This document shows positions 21,704 through 31,692 of a stretch of DNA of 33,640 nucleotides, piece by piece. The notes under the pieces are model-generated. The model worked only from the letters and a program-made list of their open reading frames with translations. It was not told the DNA's origin and searched no databases. Made by a program: the position numbers and the translations under genes. Source of the DNA: Mycolicibacterium sp. (lineage in GTDB: Bacteria; Actinomycetota; Actinomycetes; Mycobacteriales; Mycobacteriaceae); NCBI GenBank assembly GCA_030666145.1, contig DAOUYK010000005.1, forward strand, positions 1 to 33,640, written 5' to 3'. Every line of letters starts with the position of its first letter. The stretch's first letter is position 1.

Positions 21704-23191
21704 TCAGGCCGGGCGCGACTCCCGCGCCGCGGCCCGACCGAACACCATTGACTCTTCGATCCGGTCGAACCGGTGATCGATGACGTCGAGCACATAATTG
21801 TGTCGTACATTCCATGGCCTGTGGGTGCCCGACTTCGGTAACGCGTGCGGCGAACGCTTGATGTAGCCCGCCTGCAGATCGAAGGCCGGCTTTTCGGTGA
21901 TGGGGGCGTCGCCGCGATGCGGGTAAGCGTAAGTATACCCGTGGGCGCCCATGTACGCCAACAACTTCGCGAACGCCTTTGCCGTCATGTCGGCGCGCAA
22001 GGTCCACGACGCGTTCGTGTACCCGATGCACCACGCCACATTCGGCACATCCTCGATGAGGTACTCCTTGTAAGCGAAGCGGTCGGTGGGATCGACCTGG
22101 ACGCCGTCGATGACCAGGCGGATGCCGCCGAGAGCCTGAAGCTGCAGCCCGGTCGCCGTGACGATCACATCGGCGTCCAGGCGAGCACCTGAGGTCAGCA
22201 CGATGCCCGTCTCATCGACGTGGTCGATGTTGTCGGTCGTCACCTCGGCGCGCCCCGAGCTGATCTGATCGAAAAGATCATGGTCGAGAATGAGGCACAT
22301 CCGTTGGTCCCAGGGGTCGTACTTGGGTTTGAAGTGCAGGTCAACGTCGTAGCCTTGAGGCAGCGCGGCCATGGTCTTGCTGCGGATGAGGCGGCGCCCG
22401 AACCGCGGAGCCTTGCGGAACATGAAGTAGGTCAGTACGTGGAACGCGGCATTCCGGAACCGCACCACCGAGTGGGAAACCCTAGGCGGCAATATCTTTC
22501 GAATAAAGTCGACCATCGGGTCGATGCGCGGCATGGACATCATGTATGTAGGCGATCGCTGAAGCATGGTGACGTGCTCGGCCTTCTCGGCCAGGGCCGG
22601 GATGAGGCTGATTGCACTGGCTCCGCTGCCGATCACCACCACGCGCTTGCCCGAGTAATCGAGGTCTTCGGACCAAAACTGGGGGTGCACCACCTGTCCG
22701 CCGAACCTTTCGATACCCGGGAACTCAGGCTGGTAGGGATGGTCGTAGTCGTAGTACCCGGTGCCGAAGAACAAGAACCTGGCGCGGTAGGCGCGCGGCG
22801 AGCCGCCGTGCTCGACATTCACCGTCCAGGTGTCGGTGGCCGAGTCCCATTCGGCCGACTTCACGTACGTGTCGAACTGCATGTGTTGGTCGATGCCGTG
22901 CTTGTGCGCTGTCCTCGCCAGGTAGTCGCGGATGTACTCGCCGTCGGCGACGTTCTCCTGCCGCCGCCAGGGCTCCCAGGGGAACGACAGGGTGAAGATA
23001 TCACTGTCTGAGCGGATGCCCGGGTAGCGGAACAAGTCCCAGGTGCCGCCGATGCGGGACCGACGCTCGAGGATGCGGTAAGTCAGCTGGGGATTGCGCT
23101 CCTGGATGCGGTAGGCGGCGCCGATCCCGGAGATGCCCGCACCGATGATCAGGACGTCGGAATAGTCGGTCCCCAGATATTGGTCCTGCAT
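21704..23191 (-). CDS. EthA-like flavin-containing Baeyer-Villiger monooxygenase
   Basis: BVMOs insert one oxygen next to a ketone using FAD and NADPH. The 495-residue product has the FAD site GAGISG (17-22), GGTWDLFRYPGIRSDSD, the BVMO fingerprint FGGQVVHPQFW (163-173, FxGxxxHxxxW) and the NADP site GSGAS (188-192). It closely resembles M. tuberculosis EthA (489 residues) as I recall it, but no ethR neighbour is visible, so it may be a paralog. AAGGAG lies 7 bases before ATG 23191. It is 40 bases downstream of the LLM oxidoreductase gene and probably in one operon with it. Confidence 0.92.
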   Translation of the reverse strand: MQDQYLGTDYSDVLIIGAGISGIGAAYRIQERNPQLTYRILERRSRIGGTWDLFRYPGIRSDSDIFTLSFPWEPWRRQENVADGEYIRDYLARTAHKHGIDQHMQFDTYVKSAEWDSATDTWTVNVEHGGSPRAYRARFLFFGTGYYDYDHPYQPEFPGIERFGGQVVHPQFWSEDLDYSGKRVVVIGSGASAISLIPALAEKAEHVTMLQRSPTYMMSMPRIDPMVDFIRKILPPRVSHSVVRFRNAAFHVLTYFMFRKAPRFGRRLIRSKTMAALPQGYDVDLHFKPKYDPWDQRMCLILDHDLFDQISSGRAEVTTDNIDHVDETGIVLTSGARLDADVIVTATGLQLQALGGIRLVIDGVQVDPTDRFAYKEYLIEDVPNVAWCIGYTNASWTLRADMTAKAFAKLLAYMGAHGYTYAYPHRGDAPITEKPAFDLQAGYIKRSPHALPKSGTHRPWNVRHNYVLDVIDHRFDRIEESMVFGRAAARESRPA

Positions 23192-23231
23192 CGGTAATCT
23201 CCTTCGGTCCGTCCACGTACCACGATATGGG

Positions 23232-24266
23232 TCAGCTCCTCAGCGCGTCGACAATCTCGCTCAATGATTCCGCCGTGATCGGGCCTGGCTGATAGAGACA
23301 GATCCGGTCCGAGACTCCGTCCACGCGGTCCCGAATGTGGGCGGTAATCTGAGTCGGCGTGCCGCATGCGGCGATCGTGTGCAGCCCATCGTCGTCGATA
23401 ATCCGCACCATCTCCTCCCAACGGCCCTGCTTGGACATCGCGTTGAGTTCAGGCTGCAGGTCCCCCCAGCCGTGCAGGTCGAGCACCGGCCGGTAGGCGG
23501 GTGTGGAACCGTAAAAGGACAGCAAGCGTCGTGCAGACATATGGTCGGGGTCTTCATCGGCTAGCGAGACGATGATCTCGGGTACCACCGAGAACCTGTC
23601 GCGGCCTCGGGCGGAAGCCGCGAGCCCGGCGTCTACGTTGGGCATCGTCACCTCGTGCAGGAATCTCTTCGAACCGAACGGCATCACCAGCAGCCCGTCG
23701 GCGACCTCGCCCGTCATCCGGGTCAGCCGCGGACCCAGCGCACCCACGAAGATCGGCGGCGGTACGAATTCGGCCCGCGGGACGAATGTCGGCGTCATCA
23801 ACGTGTGCCGGTAGTACTCCCCCCGGAAGTTCAGCCGCTCCCCGGTCGTCCAAGCGGCGAAGATCGCCCGAAGAGCGCCGATCAGCTCAGCCATCCGGGC
23901 GACCGGTCGGTCGAAATCGGCGCCGTAACGCTTCTCGATCTGGGTGCGAATCTGCGTGCCCAGCCCCAGTGTGAACCGCCCACCGCTGAGCAGTTGGTGG
24001 TCGACAGCCTGGTGGGCGAGGTGAATCGGATTACGTGGAAACGCGATCGCGACGTTGGTCATCAGATCCAGTCCGCCCATGCCCGCCGCCAGCGTCAGCG
24101 GGGTAAACACATCGTGGGGGCCCTCGAAGGTGAACACGCCGCTCGCCCCGGCCTCACGAAGCGCCCGCGCCCGCTCGGCTGCGTCAATGGGCCCGAAGAG
24201 CGCCGTGAACACCTGCACAACCTGCCAGCCTAGTGTGGGTTCTACGCGCAACACGACCTTATGCAT
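23232..24266 (-). CDS. F420-type luciferase-like (LLM) oxidoreductase
   Basis: The 344-residue protein has the luciferase-like TIM-barrel patterns of the TIGR03617-type F420 group: [60 protein letters not shown] and [12 protein letters not shown]. Such enzymes usually transfer hydride with deazaflavin F420; substrate unknown. The N-terminus is slightly uncertain: ATG 24266 has no good ribosome site (GTAGGGGG abuts it), so it may be leaderless or start a few codons later. It is first of a leftward pair with the BVMO and divergent from aofH, with a 43-base shared gap. Confidence 0.85.
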   Translation of the reverse strand: MHKVVLRVEPTLGWQVVQVFTALFGPIDAAERARALREAGASGVFTFEGPHDVFTPLTLAAGMGGLDLMTNVAIAFPRNPIHLAHQAVDHQLLSGGRFTLGLGTQIRTQIEKRYGADFDRPVARMAELIGALRAIFAAWTTGERLNFRGEYYRHTLMTPTFVPRAEFVPPPIFVGALGPRLTRMTGEVADGLLVMPFGSKRFLHEVTMPNVDAGLAASARGRDRFSVVPEIIVSLADEDPDHMSARRLLSFYGSTPAYRPVLDLHGWGDLQPELNAMSKQGRWEEMVRIIDDDGLHTIAACGTPTQITAHIRDRVDGVSDRICLYQPGPITAESLSEIVDALRS

Positions 24267-24309
24267 CCCCCTACGCGCCAGGGTCGCGAGCTACAGAGGA
24301 GATGAAGCC

Positions 24310-25653
24310 ATGGCCGACGTCGTTGTCGTGGGAGCAGGATTCGCCGGACTATCGACCGCGCGGGAGCTGGTGCGGCTCGGGCACGACGTCGTCGTCCTCG
24401 AAGGCCGCAGCCGGGTCGGCGGCCGATCGTATTCCGGTAGCCTGGCCGGAGTTTCGGTCGATCTGGGTGGGACCTTCGTCGGGCCGACGCAGGACGCGGT
24501 GGTGGCGCTGGCTACCGAGCTGGGATGCGAATCGGTGCCGACCTACGGCCGCGGCAAGAACCTGATCCGCTGGCGTGGGCGGGTTCGCTCTTACCGCAGC
24601 ACGATCCCGCGGCTGTCAATCCTCGAGCTGGTTGACGTGTCACGGATCCAGTGGCGCTTCGATCGCCTCAGTAGGAAGGTCCCCATCGCCGAACCGTGGA
24701 CCTCACCGATCGCCGCTGACCTCGACAGCATCTCGCTCGACAAATGGCTGCGCTCGCTGCATGCCGGCGCCTCCACACGCGACCTGATGGCGATCATGGC
24801 GCGGGTGACGTGGGGGTGCGAGCCCGACGCCGTCTCGATGCTGCAGACGGTGCGCTACGTCAAGGCCGCCGGTGGTCTGGGCCGCATGCTGGATACCGAG
24901 GGCGGCGCCCAGCAGGACCGTTTTCTCGCAGGAACGCATCAGATCGCGCAGCGAATGGCCGACGAGCTGGGCGACCGGGTGGTACTGGACGCGGCGGTGA
25001 CATGCATCCGGCGGCACCCGGACGGCACCGCGACCGTCATCTCTGGGCACCGCGAGTTCCCTGCGCGCGCCGTCGTCGTCGCGATCCCACCGGAACACCG
25101 TGGCGGCATTCAGTTCGACCCCCCGCTACCGCAAGGGCACCAGGAGCTGACGCAGCACTGGCCGCAGGGCCACCTGAGCAAGGCCTTTGCGGCCTATGAC
25201 AGGCCCTTCTGGCGGGACAACGGCTGCTCGGGTCAGGCGCTATCCGATGAGGGGCCGGTTTTCATCACCTTCGATGTCAGCCCCAGCGATACCGGGCCCG
25301 GCATCCTGCTGGGGTTCACCGACGCGCGCATGTTCGATCCGCTACCAGGACCGCAGCGACGAGAAGTCGCGCTGTCCGGTTTCGCCGCACTGTTCGGCGA
25401 CGCCGCCTCGAAACCGATCGACTATGTCGACCATTGTTGGGGCACAGAGGAATTTGCCCCCGGCGGACCGACCGCAGCGGTACCGCCCGGTTCCTGGACG
25501 ACCTACGGACGGTGGTTGCGCTCGCCGGTGGACTCGATTTTCTGGGCGGGCACCGAAACCGCCGACGAATGGACGGGCTTCCTGGACGGGGCGGTGCGTT
25601 CGGGCATTCGGGCGGCCGGCGAGGCGCATCAGGAGCTGATGCGACGCTCCTGA
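24310..25653 (+). CDS. aofH: Flavin-containing amine oxidase (AofH-like)
   Basis: The enzyme would oxidise an amine to an aldehyde using FAD and O2. The 447-residue product begins [37 protein letters not shown], the FAD-binding fold and GG doublet of monoamine oxidases, and ends with [22 protein letters not shown], the conserved C-terminal flavin region. It closely resembles M. tuberculosis AofH (Rv3170) from memory. The Cys that binds FAD covalently in eukaryotic MAO is not in that position. ATG 24310 follows GAGGAG by 8 bases; the track start 24055 overlaps the divergent LLM gene. Its 3' end overlaps hpx by 25 bases. Confidence 0.92.
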   Translation: MADVVVVGAGFAGLSTARELVRLGHDVVVLEGRSRVGGRSYSGSLAGVSVDLGGTFVGPTQDAVVALATELGCESVPTYGRGKNLIRWRGRVRSYRSTIPRLSILELVDVSRIQWRFDRLSRKVPIAEPWTSPIAADLDSISLDKWLRSLHAGASTRDLMAIMARVTWGCEPDAVSMLQTVRYVKAAGGLGRMLDTEGGAQQDRFLAGTHQIAQRMADELGDRVVLDAAVTCIRRHPDGTATVISGHREFPARAVVVAIPPEHRGGIQFDPPLPQGHQELTQHWPQGHLSKAFAAYDRPFWRDNGCSGQALSDEGPVFITFDVSPSDTGPGILLGFTDARMFDPLPGPQRREVALSGFAALFGDAASKPIDYVDHCWGTEEFAPGGPTAAVPPGSWTTYGRWLRSPVDSIFWAGTETADEWTGFLDGAVRSGIRAAGEAHQELMRRS

Positions 25654-26594
25654 CTCGCCGTGTCGATCAACCATCGCAGTTGTCCGTTGACATCGGCGGG
25701 CCGCTCGAGGATCGCGCAGTGCCCACCGGGGAGCTCGACCAACTTGGCTAGATTCGGCGCACTCGCCGCGATGCGGCGGGATGAGGCCATCGGCAGCAGG
25801 CGGTCTTTCTGACTGCCGATGACCAGCGTGGGCACACTCAGATTCTTCAACCCGATGTGCTGCGGACCCAGGTGGTCGACCAGGACTCGAATCCAGCCCC
25901 CCCGCCCGGGCGAGGGGGTGCCGTTGAATAACTCGAAGACGAAATCCGCGATGGCGGGGTCCGCATCACGGCCCACTGCCAGGGTTGACACGAAGCGATG
26001 CGTCAGAATGTCAGCTCCCTGCACTAGCGGCGCCGCACCGAAAATCTTCAGCAGCAACCCCGCCGCCTGGACCCGCGCACCTGCTGCCCGCGCTGGCACG
26101 GGTAGCAGTTTGATGTTGCGCAGCAGGTCACCGGTCGTGGTGTTGATCAGCGCCACCGCCTTGGCACACTGCGTGACGCGGTGCGGATATCGCTCAGACC
26201 ACGAGCTGATCGCGATGCCGCCCATCGAGTGACCCGCAATGACGGCCCGCTCCCCTGGTTCCAACGTCGCGTCGAGCACGGCGTCCAGATCGGCGGCCAG
26301 ATGGCCCAGGCTGTAGCCGCCCGGGTGCGCGGGCACCGAACTACGGCCGTGGCCACGGTGGTCATATGCGATTACCCGGTAGTGCTCGGCCAGGTCAGCG
26401 ATCTGATAGGCCCAGACCCGCAGTGCGCAGGTGATGCCGTGCGCAAGCACGATCGGGGGGCCGTCCGGCGGGCCGAACACCTCGGCGTGAAGTCGCACGC
26501 CGTCCTTGGATCGCACATCCACGACCCGCCCGTGGGGCAGGGCCTGGGCGGGGGCGAATGCGCCCCGAACTCGGGTGCTAGCGCCTCGTGCCAT
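25629..26594 (-). CDS. hpx: Alpha/beta hydrolase, non-heme haloperoxidase type (Hpx-like)
   Basis: The 321-residue protein has the alpha/beta-hydrolase order: oxyanion strand [22 protein letters not shown], nucleophile elbow AGHSMGGIA, Asp in GSQKDRLLP and His in [11 protein letters not shown]. Gene order after aofH matches M. tuberculosis hpx (Rv3171c). The haloperoxidase name is historic; an esterase or lipase-like role is as likely. I chose ATG 26594 ([11 protein letters not shown]); the track start 26825 adds 77 unlikely residues and overlaps fadB4. Its last 25 bases are antisense to the end of aofH. Confidence 0.88.
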   Translation of the reverse strand: MARGASTRVRGAFAPAQALPHGRVVDVRSKDGVRLHAEVFGPPDGPPIVLAHGITCALRVWAYQIADLAEHYRVIAYDHRGHGRSSVPAHPGGYSLGHLAADLDAVLDATLEPGERAVIAGHSMGGIAISSWSERYPHRVTQCAKAVALINTTTGDLLRNIKLLPVPARAAGARVQAAGLLLKIFGAAPLVQGADILTHRFVSTLAVGRDADPAIADFVFELFNGTPSPGRGGWIRVLVDHLGPQHIGLKNLSVPTLVIGSQKDRLLPMASSRRIAASAPNLAKLVELPGGHCAILERPADVNGQLRWLIDTASQERRISS

Positions 26595-26720
26595 CCGCGC
26601 TCCTGTGCAGTCGCTGGGGCGGCCACTCTGCCGCCAAGCTGACTGTACCGCCGCGTACCGCCCCCGAGTGCTGACTACGCTGCAGTGATATCGATTTGCG
26701 ACAACGTCAGGGAGGCCGTG

Positions 26721-27695
26721 ATGCGTGCGATACAGATAGCCGAACTCGAGGGACCGCAGGCCGCGGCGGTGGTGGAGATCGACGAACCCCCCAGCGCTGA
26801 CGGCACCGTCGTGGTCGACGTACATGCCGCCGGGGTGGCTTTTCCCGATGCGCTACAGTCCCGCGGGCTCTATCAGTACAAGCCGACCCTGCCCTACACC
26901 CCAGGCGCGGAGATCGCGGGGGTCGTCCGCAGCGCACCCGACGACGCACACGTTGCGCCCGGCGACCGGGTGGCTGGGCTGACGATGCTGTGCGGAGCGA
27001 TGGCTGAGGTTGTTGCACTGCGTCCTGAGAACCTCTTCAAGCTGCCGGATTCGGTGTCGTTCGAGTCGGGCGCTGGACTGCTATTCAACGATCTGACAGT
27101 GCACTTCGCACTGCGGAACCGCGGCCGACTCCAGGACGGTGAGACGGTGCTCGTCCACGGCGCCGCCGGTGGTGTCGGAACCTCCACCCTGAGGTTAGCG
27201 CTCCCGTTGGGCGCGTCCCGGGTGATCGCCGTGGTCAGCAGCGAGAGCAAGGTCGCCGTCGCTCGGGCGGCCGGAGCAACCGACGTGGTACTGGCCGACG
27301 GGTTCAAGGATGGGGTGAAGGCGCTGACCGATGGCCGCGGCGTGGACATCATCGTCGACCCGGTCGGCGGCGATAGATTCACCGATTCGCTGCGTTCGCT
27401 GGCCCCCGGCGGTCGGTTGCTCGTCATCGGGTTCACCGGTGGTGAGATTCCTACGATCAAGGTGAACCGGCTGTTGCTCAACAACATCGATGCCGTCGGG
27501 GTCAGCTGGGGCTCCTGGACCCTGAGCCACCCCGGCTACCTGCAGGAGCAATGGGCCGAGTTGAAACCGCTGTTGGCATCCGGTGCGGTGCCGGCGCCCG
27601 AACCGGTTGTGTATCCACTCGAGCGGGCGGGCGAGGCGATCGCCTCCCTGGAGGATCGGTCCGCCAAAGGCAAAGTCGTCGTCTCGCTGCGTTGA
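26721..27695 (+). CDS. fadB4: Zinc-free NADPH:quinone oxidoreductase family (FadB4-like)
   Basis: The 324-residue product is a medium-chain dehydrogenase/reductase of the quinone oxidoreductase group: HAAGVAFPDALQSRGLYQYKPTLPYTPGAEIAG, then the nucleotide site VLVHGAAGGVGTSTLRLA, and VDIIVDPVGGDRF. No zinc-ligand set is seen. It is very similar to my recollection of FadB4 (Rv3141), which in M. tuberculosis lies upstream of nuo, whereas here it is downstream. Despite the name it is not a beta-oxidation hydratase. ATG 26721 follows GGGAGG by 5 bases. It is divergent from hpx with a 126-base gap. Confidence 0.88.
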   Translation: MRAIQIAELEGPQAAAVVEIDEPPSADGTVVVDVHAAGVAFPDALQSRGLYQYKPTLPYTPGAEIAGVVRSAPDDAHVAPGDRVAGLTMLCGAMAEVVALRPENLFKLPDSVSFESGAGLLFNDLTVHFALRNRGRLQDGETVLVHGAAGGVGTSTLRLALPLGASRVIAVVSSESKVAVARAAGATDVVLADGFKDGVKALTDGRGVDIIVDPVGGDRFTDSLRSLAPGGRLLVIGFTGGEIPTIKVNRLLLNNIDAVGVSWGSWTLSHPGYLQEQWAELKPLLASGAVPAPEPVVYPLERAGEAIASLEDRSAKGKVVVSLR

Positions 27696-27732
27696 TCGCT
27701 GCGTGGGGTATTTGCGTCACCGCACGATATAT

Positions 27733-27751
27733 TTTGGTGTTCGACACCGAA
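27733..27751. promoter_or_regulatory. Palindrome resembling a diverged DosR-type box
   Basis: TTTGGTGT-TCG-ACACCGAA has 8-bp arms with one mismatch. The ends TT.GG and CC.AA recall the DosR consensus TTSGGGACTWWAGTCCCSAA, but the spacing is one base shorter and the core differs. It lies about 25-40 bases before the Acg-type remnant, a gene family controlled by DosR in M. tuberculosis. It could be a different regulator's site. Confidence 0.35.
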
Positions 27752-27774
27752 CGACGATTCGAGTGCATTGACAG

Positions 27775-28648
27775 GTGGAGGTGAGCCTTCTGGTGGACAG
27801 GTTCCCCGATACAGCGACGCTTGAGACCGCGTTGAGCATCGCTTCACATGCGCCTTCAGTCCGGAATTTGCCGCCCGGGCGTTGGCGGGTCGGTCGTGAC
27901 GGCATAGGCCTCTACGTTGACCCGAGTCGCCAACTCGGAGACACCGAATCCGACCGGCGTGACGCCCTTCTCAGCTGTGGCGCCGTGCTGATCACTGCGT
28001 CGTGGCGCTGGCCGCAGCGGTTTGGCAAGCCCGGGTCCGCCGATTCCCCGATCCCGAGGACGCCAGCCATTTGGCGTTGATCGAATTGGTGGAGCTTCCT
28101 CCTAACCCCGTCAGCATGGAATTGGCCACCGCCATCCCTCGACACAGGGCTGACCGCCGCCGCTACAGCACGCGGTCGATCCCGGCCGGCACACTAGAGT
28201 CGTTCTACATCCGCGCCGCGCGGTCCAAAGTGACGCTGGGCGTAGTTTCCAAAATCCGATGGGCCCGACTCGACGAAGGCGACGTCACGCTTCAGTACGG
28301 CGGCACAGCTGGCAGCGCAAGCGGCCCGCACGCCGACGATGCCGCGATGTTGGTGCTGGGCACGTATGCCGATAACGACCTCATGCGGCTACGGACCGGT
28401 GAGACGTTGAGCCAAATAGTCTGTCGGCCACGGCTATGGGATTGGCCACATGCCCACTGACGGAGCCGTTGCGCAACACCCGCAATCGTCTGACGCTGGC
28501 CTGCGAGGTGTTTGATGAGGAGAATTTCCCCCAAACGCTGATCCGTCTGGGCTGGCCGCCCTCCAACGGCGACCCTCTGGCGCCTGTCGAGCGGCGCACG
28601 GTCCGCGAGGCCACCACTTGGGACCAAGACAACCGCCACTCGCCTTGA
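27775..28648 (+). pseudogene. Acg/Rv3131-type nitroreductase, frameshifted
   Basis: Three frames joined in order give an Acg-family protein: FPDTATLETALSIASHAPSVRNLPPGRWRV and LLSCGAVL (frame 1), then HCVVALAAAVWQARVRRFPDPEDASHLALIEL through DDAAMLVLGT (frame 2), then ATAMGLATCPLTEPL...PQTLIRLGWPP (frame 3). One base appears lost after 27990 and one after 28421. About 60 residues expected between VSKIRWARL and the DDAAMLVLGT strand are also missing. Acg proteins bind FMN and are DosR-regulon members in M. tuberculosis; this copy is dead. Bases 28649-28881 hold no gene and are comparatively AT-rich. Confidence 0.85.
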
Positions 28649-28881
28649 CGCTTAAACGCCCGGTTCTTTGAAACTGGAATCGAGGATGCTCAGTTGTCCG
28701 GTTGCGGCGCGCCGCCAATCGCGTCTTCTCGCTGTGTTTCCCCACCTTGGGGCCAAGGTTCCCTGAGAGGAATATCACAAGACAAATCTCCGATTATCAC
28801 AAAGTACGCCACCAATCTAGAGCTCGCTGGACTGCTGCCCTAAAGACAGACGATATTCAAGCGCCGTGACCGAGCCCCGCT

Positions 28882-29667
28882 CTAGGTGATCCACTCCGGT
28901 TGCTTCTCGACGTCGACCGCGGCGAAGTCCTTGTGGCCCAAGCCGGCCAGTGTGCCGCCATCAACCACAAACTCCGAGCCCGTAGAGAAGCTCGACTCGT
29001 CGCTGGCCAGGTACACCACCAGATTGCTGACCTCCTTCGGCTGCGCGATACGCCCCAGCGCGCTTTGGAAGATATCCTCAGGAACCCAATCAGCCACCAT
29101 CGGTGTCTTCACCAGACCAGGGTGGATGGAGTTCACCCGAATCCCGAACTGCCCCAACTCCACGGCGGTGGATTTCGTGAGGCCACGGACTGCGAACTTC
29201 GTCGCGGTGTAGCCGTGGCTGGCCACAGTGCCGGCCATACCTTCGATCGAGGAGATATTGATGATCGACCCTTCACCGGCCTTCTTCATCTCCGGCACCA
29301 CGGCGCGGATTCCCAGAAATACACCGGTGAGGTTGATGTCGAGAATACGATGCCATTCCGAGAGCTCGAAATCCTCCACCGTGCCGATGTTAAGGATTCC
29401 GGCATTGTTGACCAGCACGTCGACCCCGCCGAACTCGCCAAGTGTGCTGGCCACCGCCCCGTCCCAGTCTTCGGTGCGGGTCACATCGAGATGGACATAG
29501 CGGGCACCGTCACCAAGTTCGGTGGCCAGCGCTTCGCCTTCGGTGTCAAGAATGTCGCCGCACACCACTCGCGCGCCGTGGGCGATCATCTCTCGCGCAT
29601 GCGATGCGCCCATCCCCCGAGCTGCGCCACTGATGAGAGCGACCTTGCCGGCCAACCGTCCAGACAT
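28882..29667 (-). CDS. fabG3: Hydroxysteroid dehydrogenase-type SDR (FabG3-like)
   Basis: The 261-residue short-chain dehydrogenase has the Rossmann motif SGAARGMGASHA, NNAGILN, the catalytic Ser in IINISSIEGMAG, YTATK (Tyr and Lys) and the C-terminal STGSEFVVDGGT. It is very close to my memory of M. tuberculosis Rv2002/FabG3, characterised as a 20-beta-hydroxysteroid dehydrogenase; the steroid substrate here is inferred. ATG 29667 has AGGAG 5 bases upstream; the longer track ORF enters the BVMO gene. It follows the BVMO by 14 bases and is last in the operon. Confidence 0.92.
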   Translation of the reverse strand: MSGRLAGKVALISGAARGMGASHAREMIAHGARVVCGDILDTEGEALATELGDGARYVHLDVTRTEDWDGAVASTLGEFGGVDVLVNNAGILNIGTVEDFELSEWHRILDINLTGVFLGIRAVVPEMKKAGEGSIINISSIEGMAGTVASHGYTATKFAVRGLTKSTAVELGQFGIRVNSIHPGLVKTPMVADWVPEDIFQSALGRIAQPKEVSNLVVYLASDESSFSTGSEFVVDGGTLAGLGHKDFAAVDVEKQPEWIT

Positions 29668-29681
29668 GAGTTCTCCTGTCG

Positions 29682-31670
29682 TCATGAGATTTTCAGATCG
29701 TAATCGCCGGGGTTCGGGCTTTGCGTCCACTTCCAGTAGTCGACGATGCGCCAGGCGAACAGCGTTGGCAGTTCGCCCGCCGAGTTTTTGTAGTAGCTGC
29801 TGGTGACGGCCGGGTGAGAGTAGACCATCGTCTTCAAGCGGGCCTGACTGCGGCGATCGTAGTCGGCGCACACCTCGGCCTTCGGCGTCGCCGAGGATGC
29901 TCCGGAGGCGAGCACCATATCGATACACCCGAGCACATAGCGCATCTGGCACTCGGAGTTGTAGATCAGGCTGGCGCCATTGACGGCGTTGGTGCCTGGT
30001 CCGAACACGCAATAGAGGTTCGGGAAATCTGTGACCGTCACCCCCAAGTAGGCATAGGCGGCATCACCCCAGGCTTCGTTCAACCCAATTCCGTTGACCC
30101 CGCGTACATCGATGGGACCGAGCTGGTGATTAACATCGAAACCGGTGGCCCACAACAGAACATCGGCTGGTCGATATACGCCGTTCACGTCGGTGACACC
30201 GTGCGCAGTAATCTCGGCGATGCCATCGGAGATCACTTCGACGTCGTCGCGCTGCAAGGTGATCAGCCACGTACCGTTGTCCTGCAGAGTGCGCTTGCCC
30301 ATCGGTGGATGCGTCGGCGTCACCTTGGCTAGCAGTTCCTCGTCGGTGGTGAACGCCCGCATCCAGGCGACGAACATCTCGCGGATCGCCTGATTTCCGG
30401 CACTGACCGATAGCCCCCCGTTGTCCCACTCAGGGTCAATCGTGATCTGCTCGTCGAGCGCGTCGGCGATCGGCCACCATGTCACGAACCGCAGCCATCG
30501 CCCGTAGTACGGCAGATGGCGGGTGGCCCATCGTGCCCCCGAGCCAACCGCCGCGTGATAGTTGACGTTGGGTGCCATCCACTGCGCGGTGCGTTGGTAG
30601 ACGTCGACGTGCGCCGCGGTGTCGGCTATCGCCGGTACGAGTTGAAATCCGCTAGCACCCGCTCCGATGACGGCGACGTTCTTATCGGCCAGGTCGACGG
30701 CGTCGTCCCAGTCCGCCGTGTGAAACGATGGGCCGTCGAAATCCTTGGCACCCTCGATATCCGGGATCACCGGATTGCTGAACTGGCCGACCGCGCAGAT
30801 CAGTCCGCGGGCGGTCAGCGTCTCGGAGTCGCTGTCTGTGGAGTCTGTGGGCCGGATCTTTACCTGCCACGCGGAGGTCGACTCGTCCCAGGTGGCGCCA
30901 CTGACCACGGTGTCGAATCGGACATGATCGGCGATCTCGTAGCGCGCCATCACGTCCTTGAGGTACCCCAGGATCTCGGGTTGTGTTGCGTAGTGATGCT
31001 CCCAGTGGTCGGTGGGCTCAAACGAATACGTGTAGTACTGGCTGGCGATGTCAACACGGCATCCCGGGTAACGATTGGCCAGCCAGGTGCCGCCCACCCC
31101 CGATTGCTTCTCGACGATGATGAACGGGATACCAGCTTCTTTGAGCTTGATTCCCGCCAGTAACCCGGACTCTCCGCAACCGATGACGATCACCGGGAAG
31201 CCGGCGCGCTGCTCAGCAGTCGAGGTCAGTAACGGGCCGTTCTGATCGACGTCGGTGAGGCGTAGATCGGCGGCGATGTAGTCGATGAACTCGTCAGTGA
31301 CCTGGCCGGCAGTTACGACGTTCAACATCTCCCGCAGTTGGCGCTCGTCGGGGATGAACGGCGGCGGGCACCCTCTGTCACGGTAGTCACGGATGACCTC
31401 GAAGGCTCGCTCGCGCACGGCCTGCTTGTCTGGTTCGCTCATCCCGCCCTGTAGATCCAACGCGATGAGCATGAAGGGACCGGGCAGTTCGTCGAGGATG
31501 CCGACATCGCCGGTCATGTGCACCATCGACATCAGCAACGCCGGCACGCTGGCCTCGTCGATTGCCGCGCGGATTACGTCGTCGGCATCGTCGAACGGCA
31601 GACCCGTCAGCCGTGCAAGTTCCCGGTCGCGCACCACGGCACCGGTGACATGAGGCATGCAGCTCACCAT
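29682..31670 (-). CDS. HAPMO-like Baeyer-Villiger monooxygenase
   Basis: The 662-residue protein has about 155 N-terminal residues before the flavin fold, as in 4-hydroxyacetophenone-type BVMOs. Visible are GCGESG (FAD, 164-169), GGTWLANRYPGCRVD, the fingerprint FDGPSFHTADW (311-321) and GAGASG (NADP, 336-341). It would oxidise a ketone to an ester or lactone. The start is ATG 31670 (MVSCMPHVT) or 31658; neither has a strong ribosome site. It lies 22 bases after the hydrolase stop and 14 before fabG3, so all three are probably one transcript. Confidence 0.92.
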   Translation of the reverse strand: MVSCMPHVTGAVVRDRELARLTGLPFDDADDVIRAAIDEASVPALLMSMVHMTGDVGILDELPGPFMLIALDLQGGMSEPDKQAVRERAFEVIRDYRDRGCPPPFIPDERQLREMLNVVTAGQVTDEFIDYIAADLRLTDVDQNGPLLTSTAEQRAGFPVIVIGCGESGLLAGIKLKEAGIPFIIVEKQSGVGGTWLANRYPGCRVDIASQYYTYSFEPTDHWEHHYATQPEILGYLKDVMARYEIADHVRFDTVVSGATWDESTSAWQVKIRPTDSTDSDSETLTARGLICAVGQFSNPVIPDIEGAKDFDGPSFHTADWDDAVDLADKNVAVIGAGASGFQLVPAIADTAAHVDVYQRTAQWMAPNVNYHAAVGSGARWATRHLPYYGRWLRFVTWWPIADALDEQITIDPEWDNGGLSVSAGNQAIREMFVAWMRAFTTDEELLAKVTPTHPPMGKRTLQDNGTWLITLQRDDVEVISDGIAEITAHGVTDVNGVYRPADVLLWATGFDVNHQLGPIDVRGVNGIGLNEAWGDAAYAYLGVTVTDFPNLYCVFGPGTNAVNGASLIYNSECQMRYVLGCIDMVLASGASSATPKAEVCADYDRRSQARLKTMVYSHPAVTSSYYKNSAGELPTLFAWRIVDYWKWTQSPNPGDYDLKIS

Positions 31671-31692
31671 ACAGATCGCCGTAGGTGGATGA

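Noticed and set aside
22220-23011. 263-residue plus-strand ORF opposite the EthA-like BVMO
   Set aside because: No recognisable domain; the BVMO has all its motifs on the minus strand.
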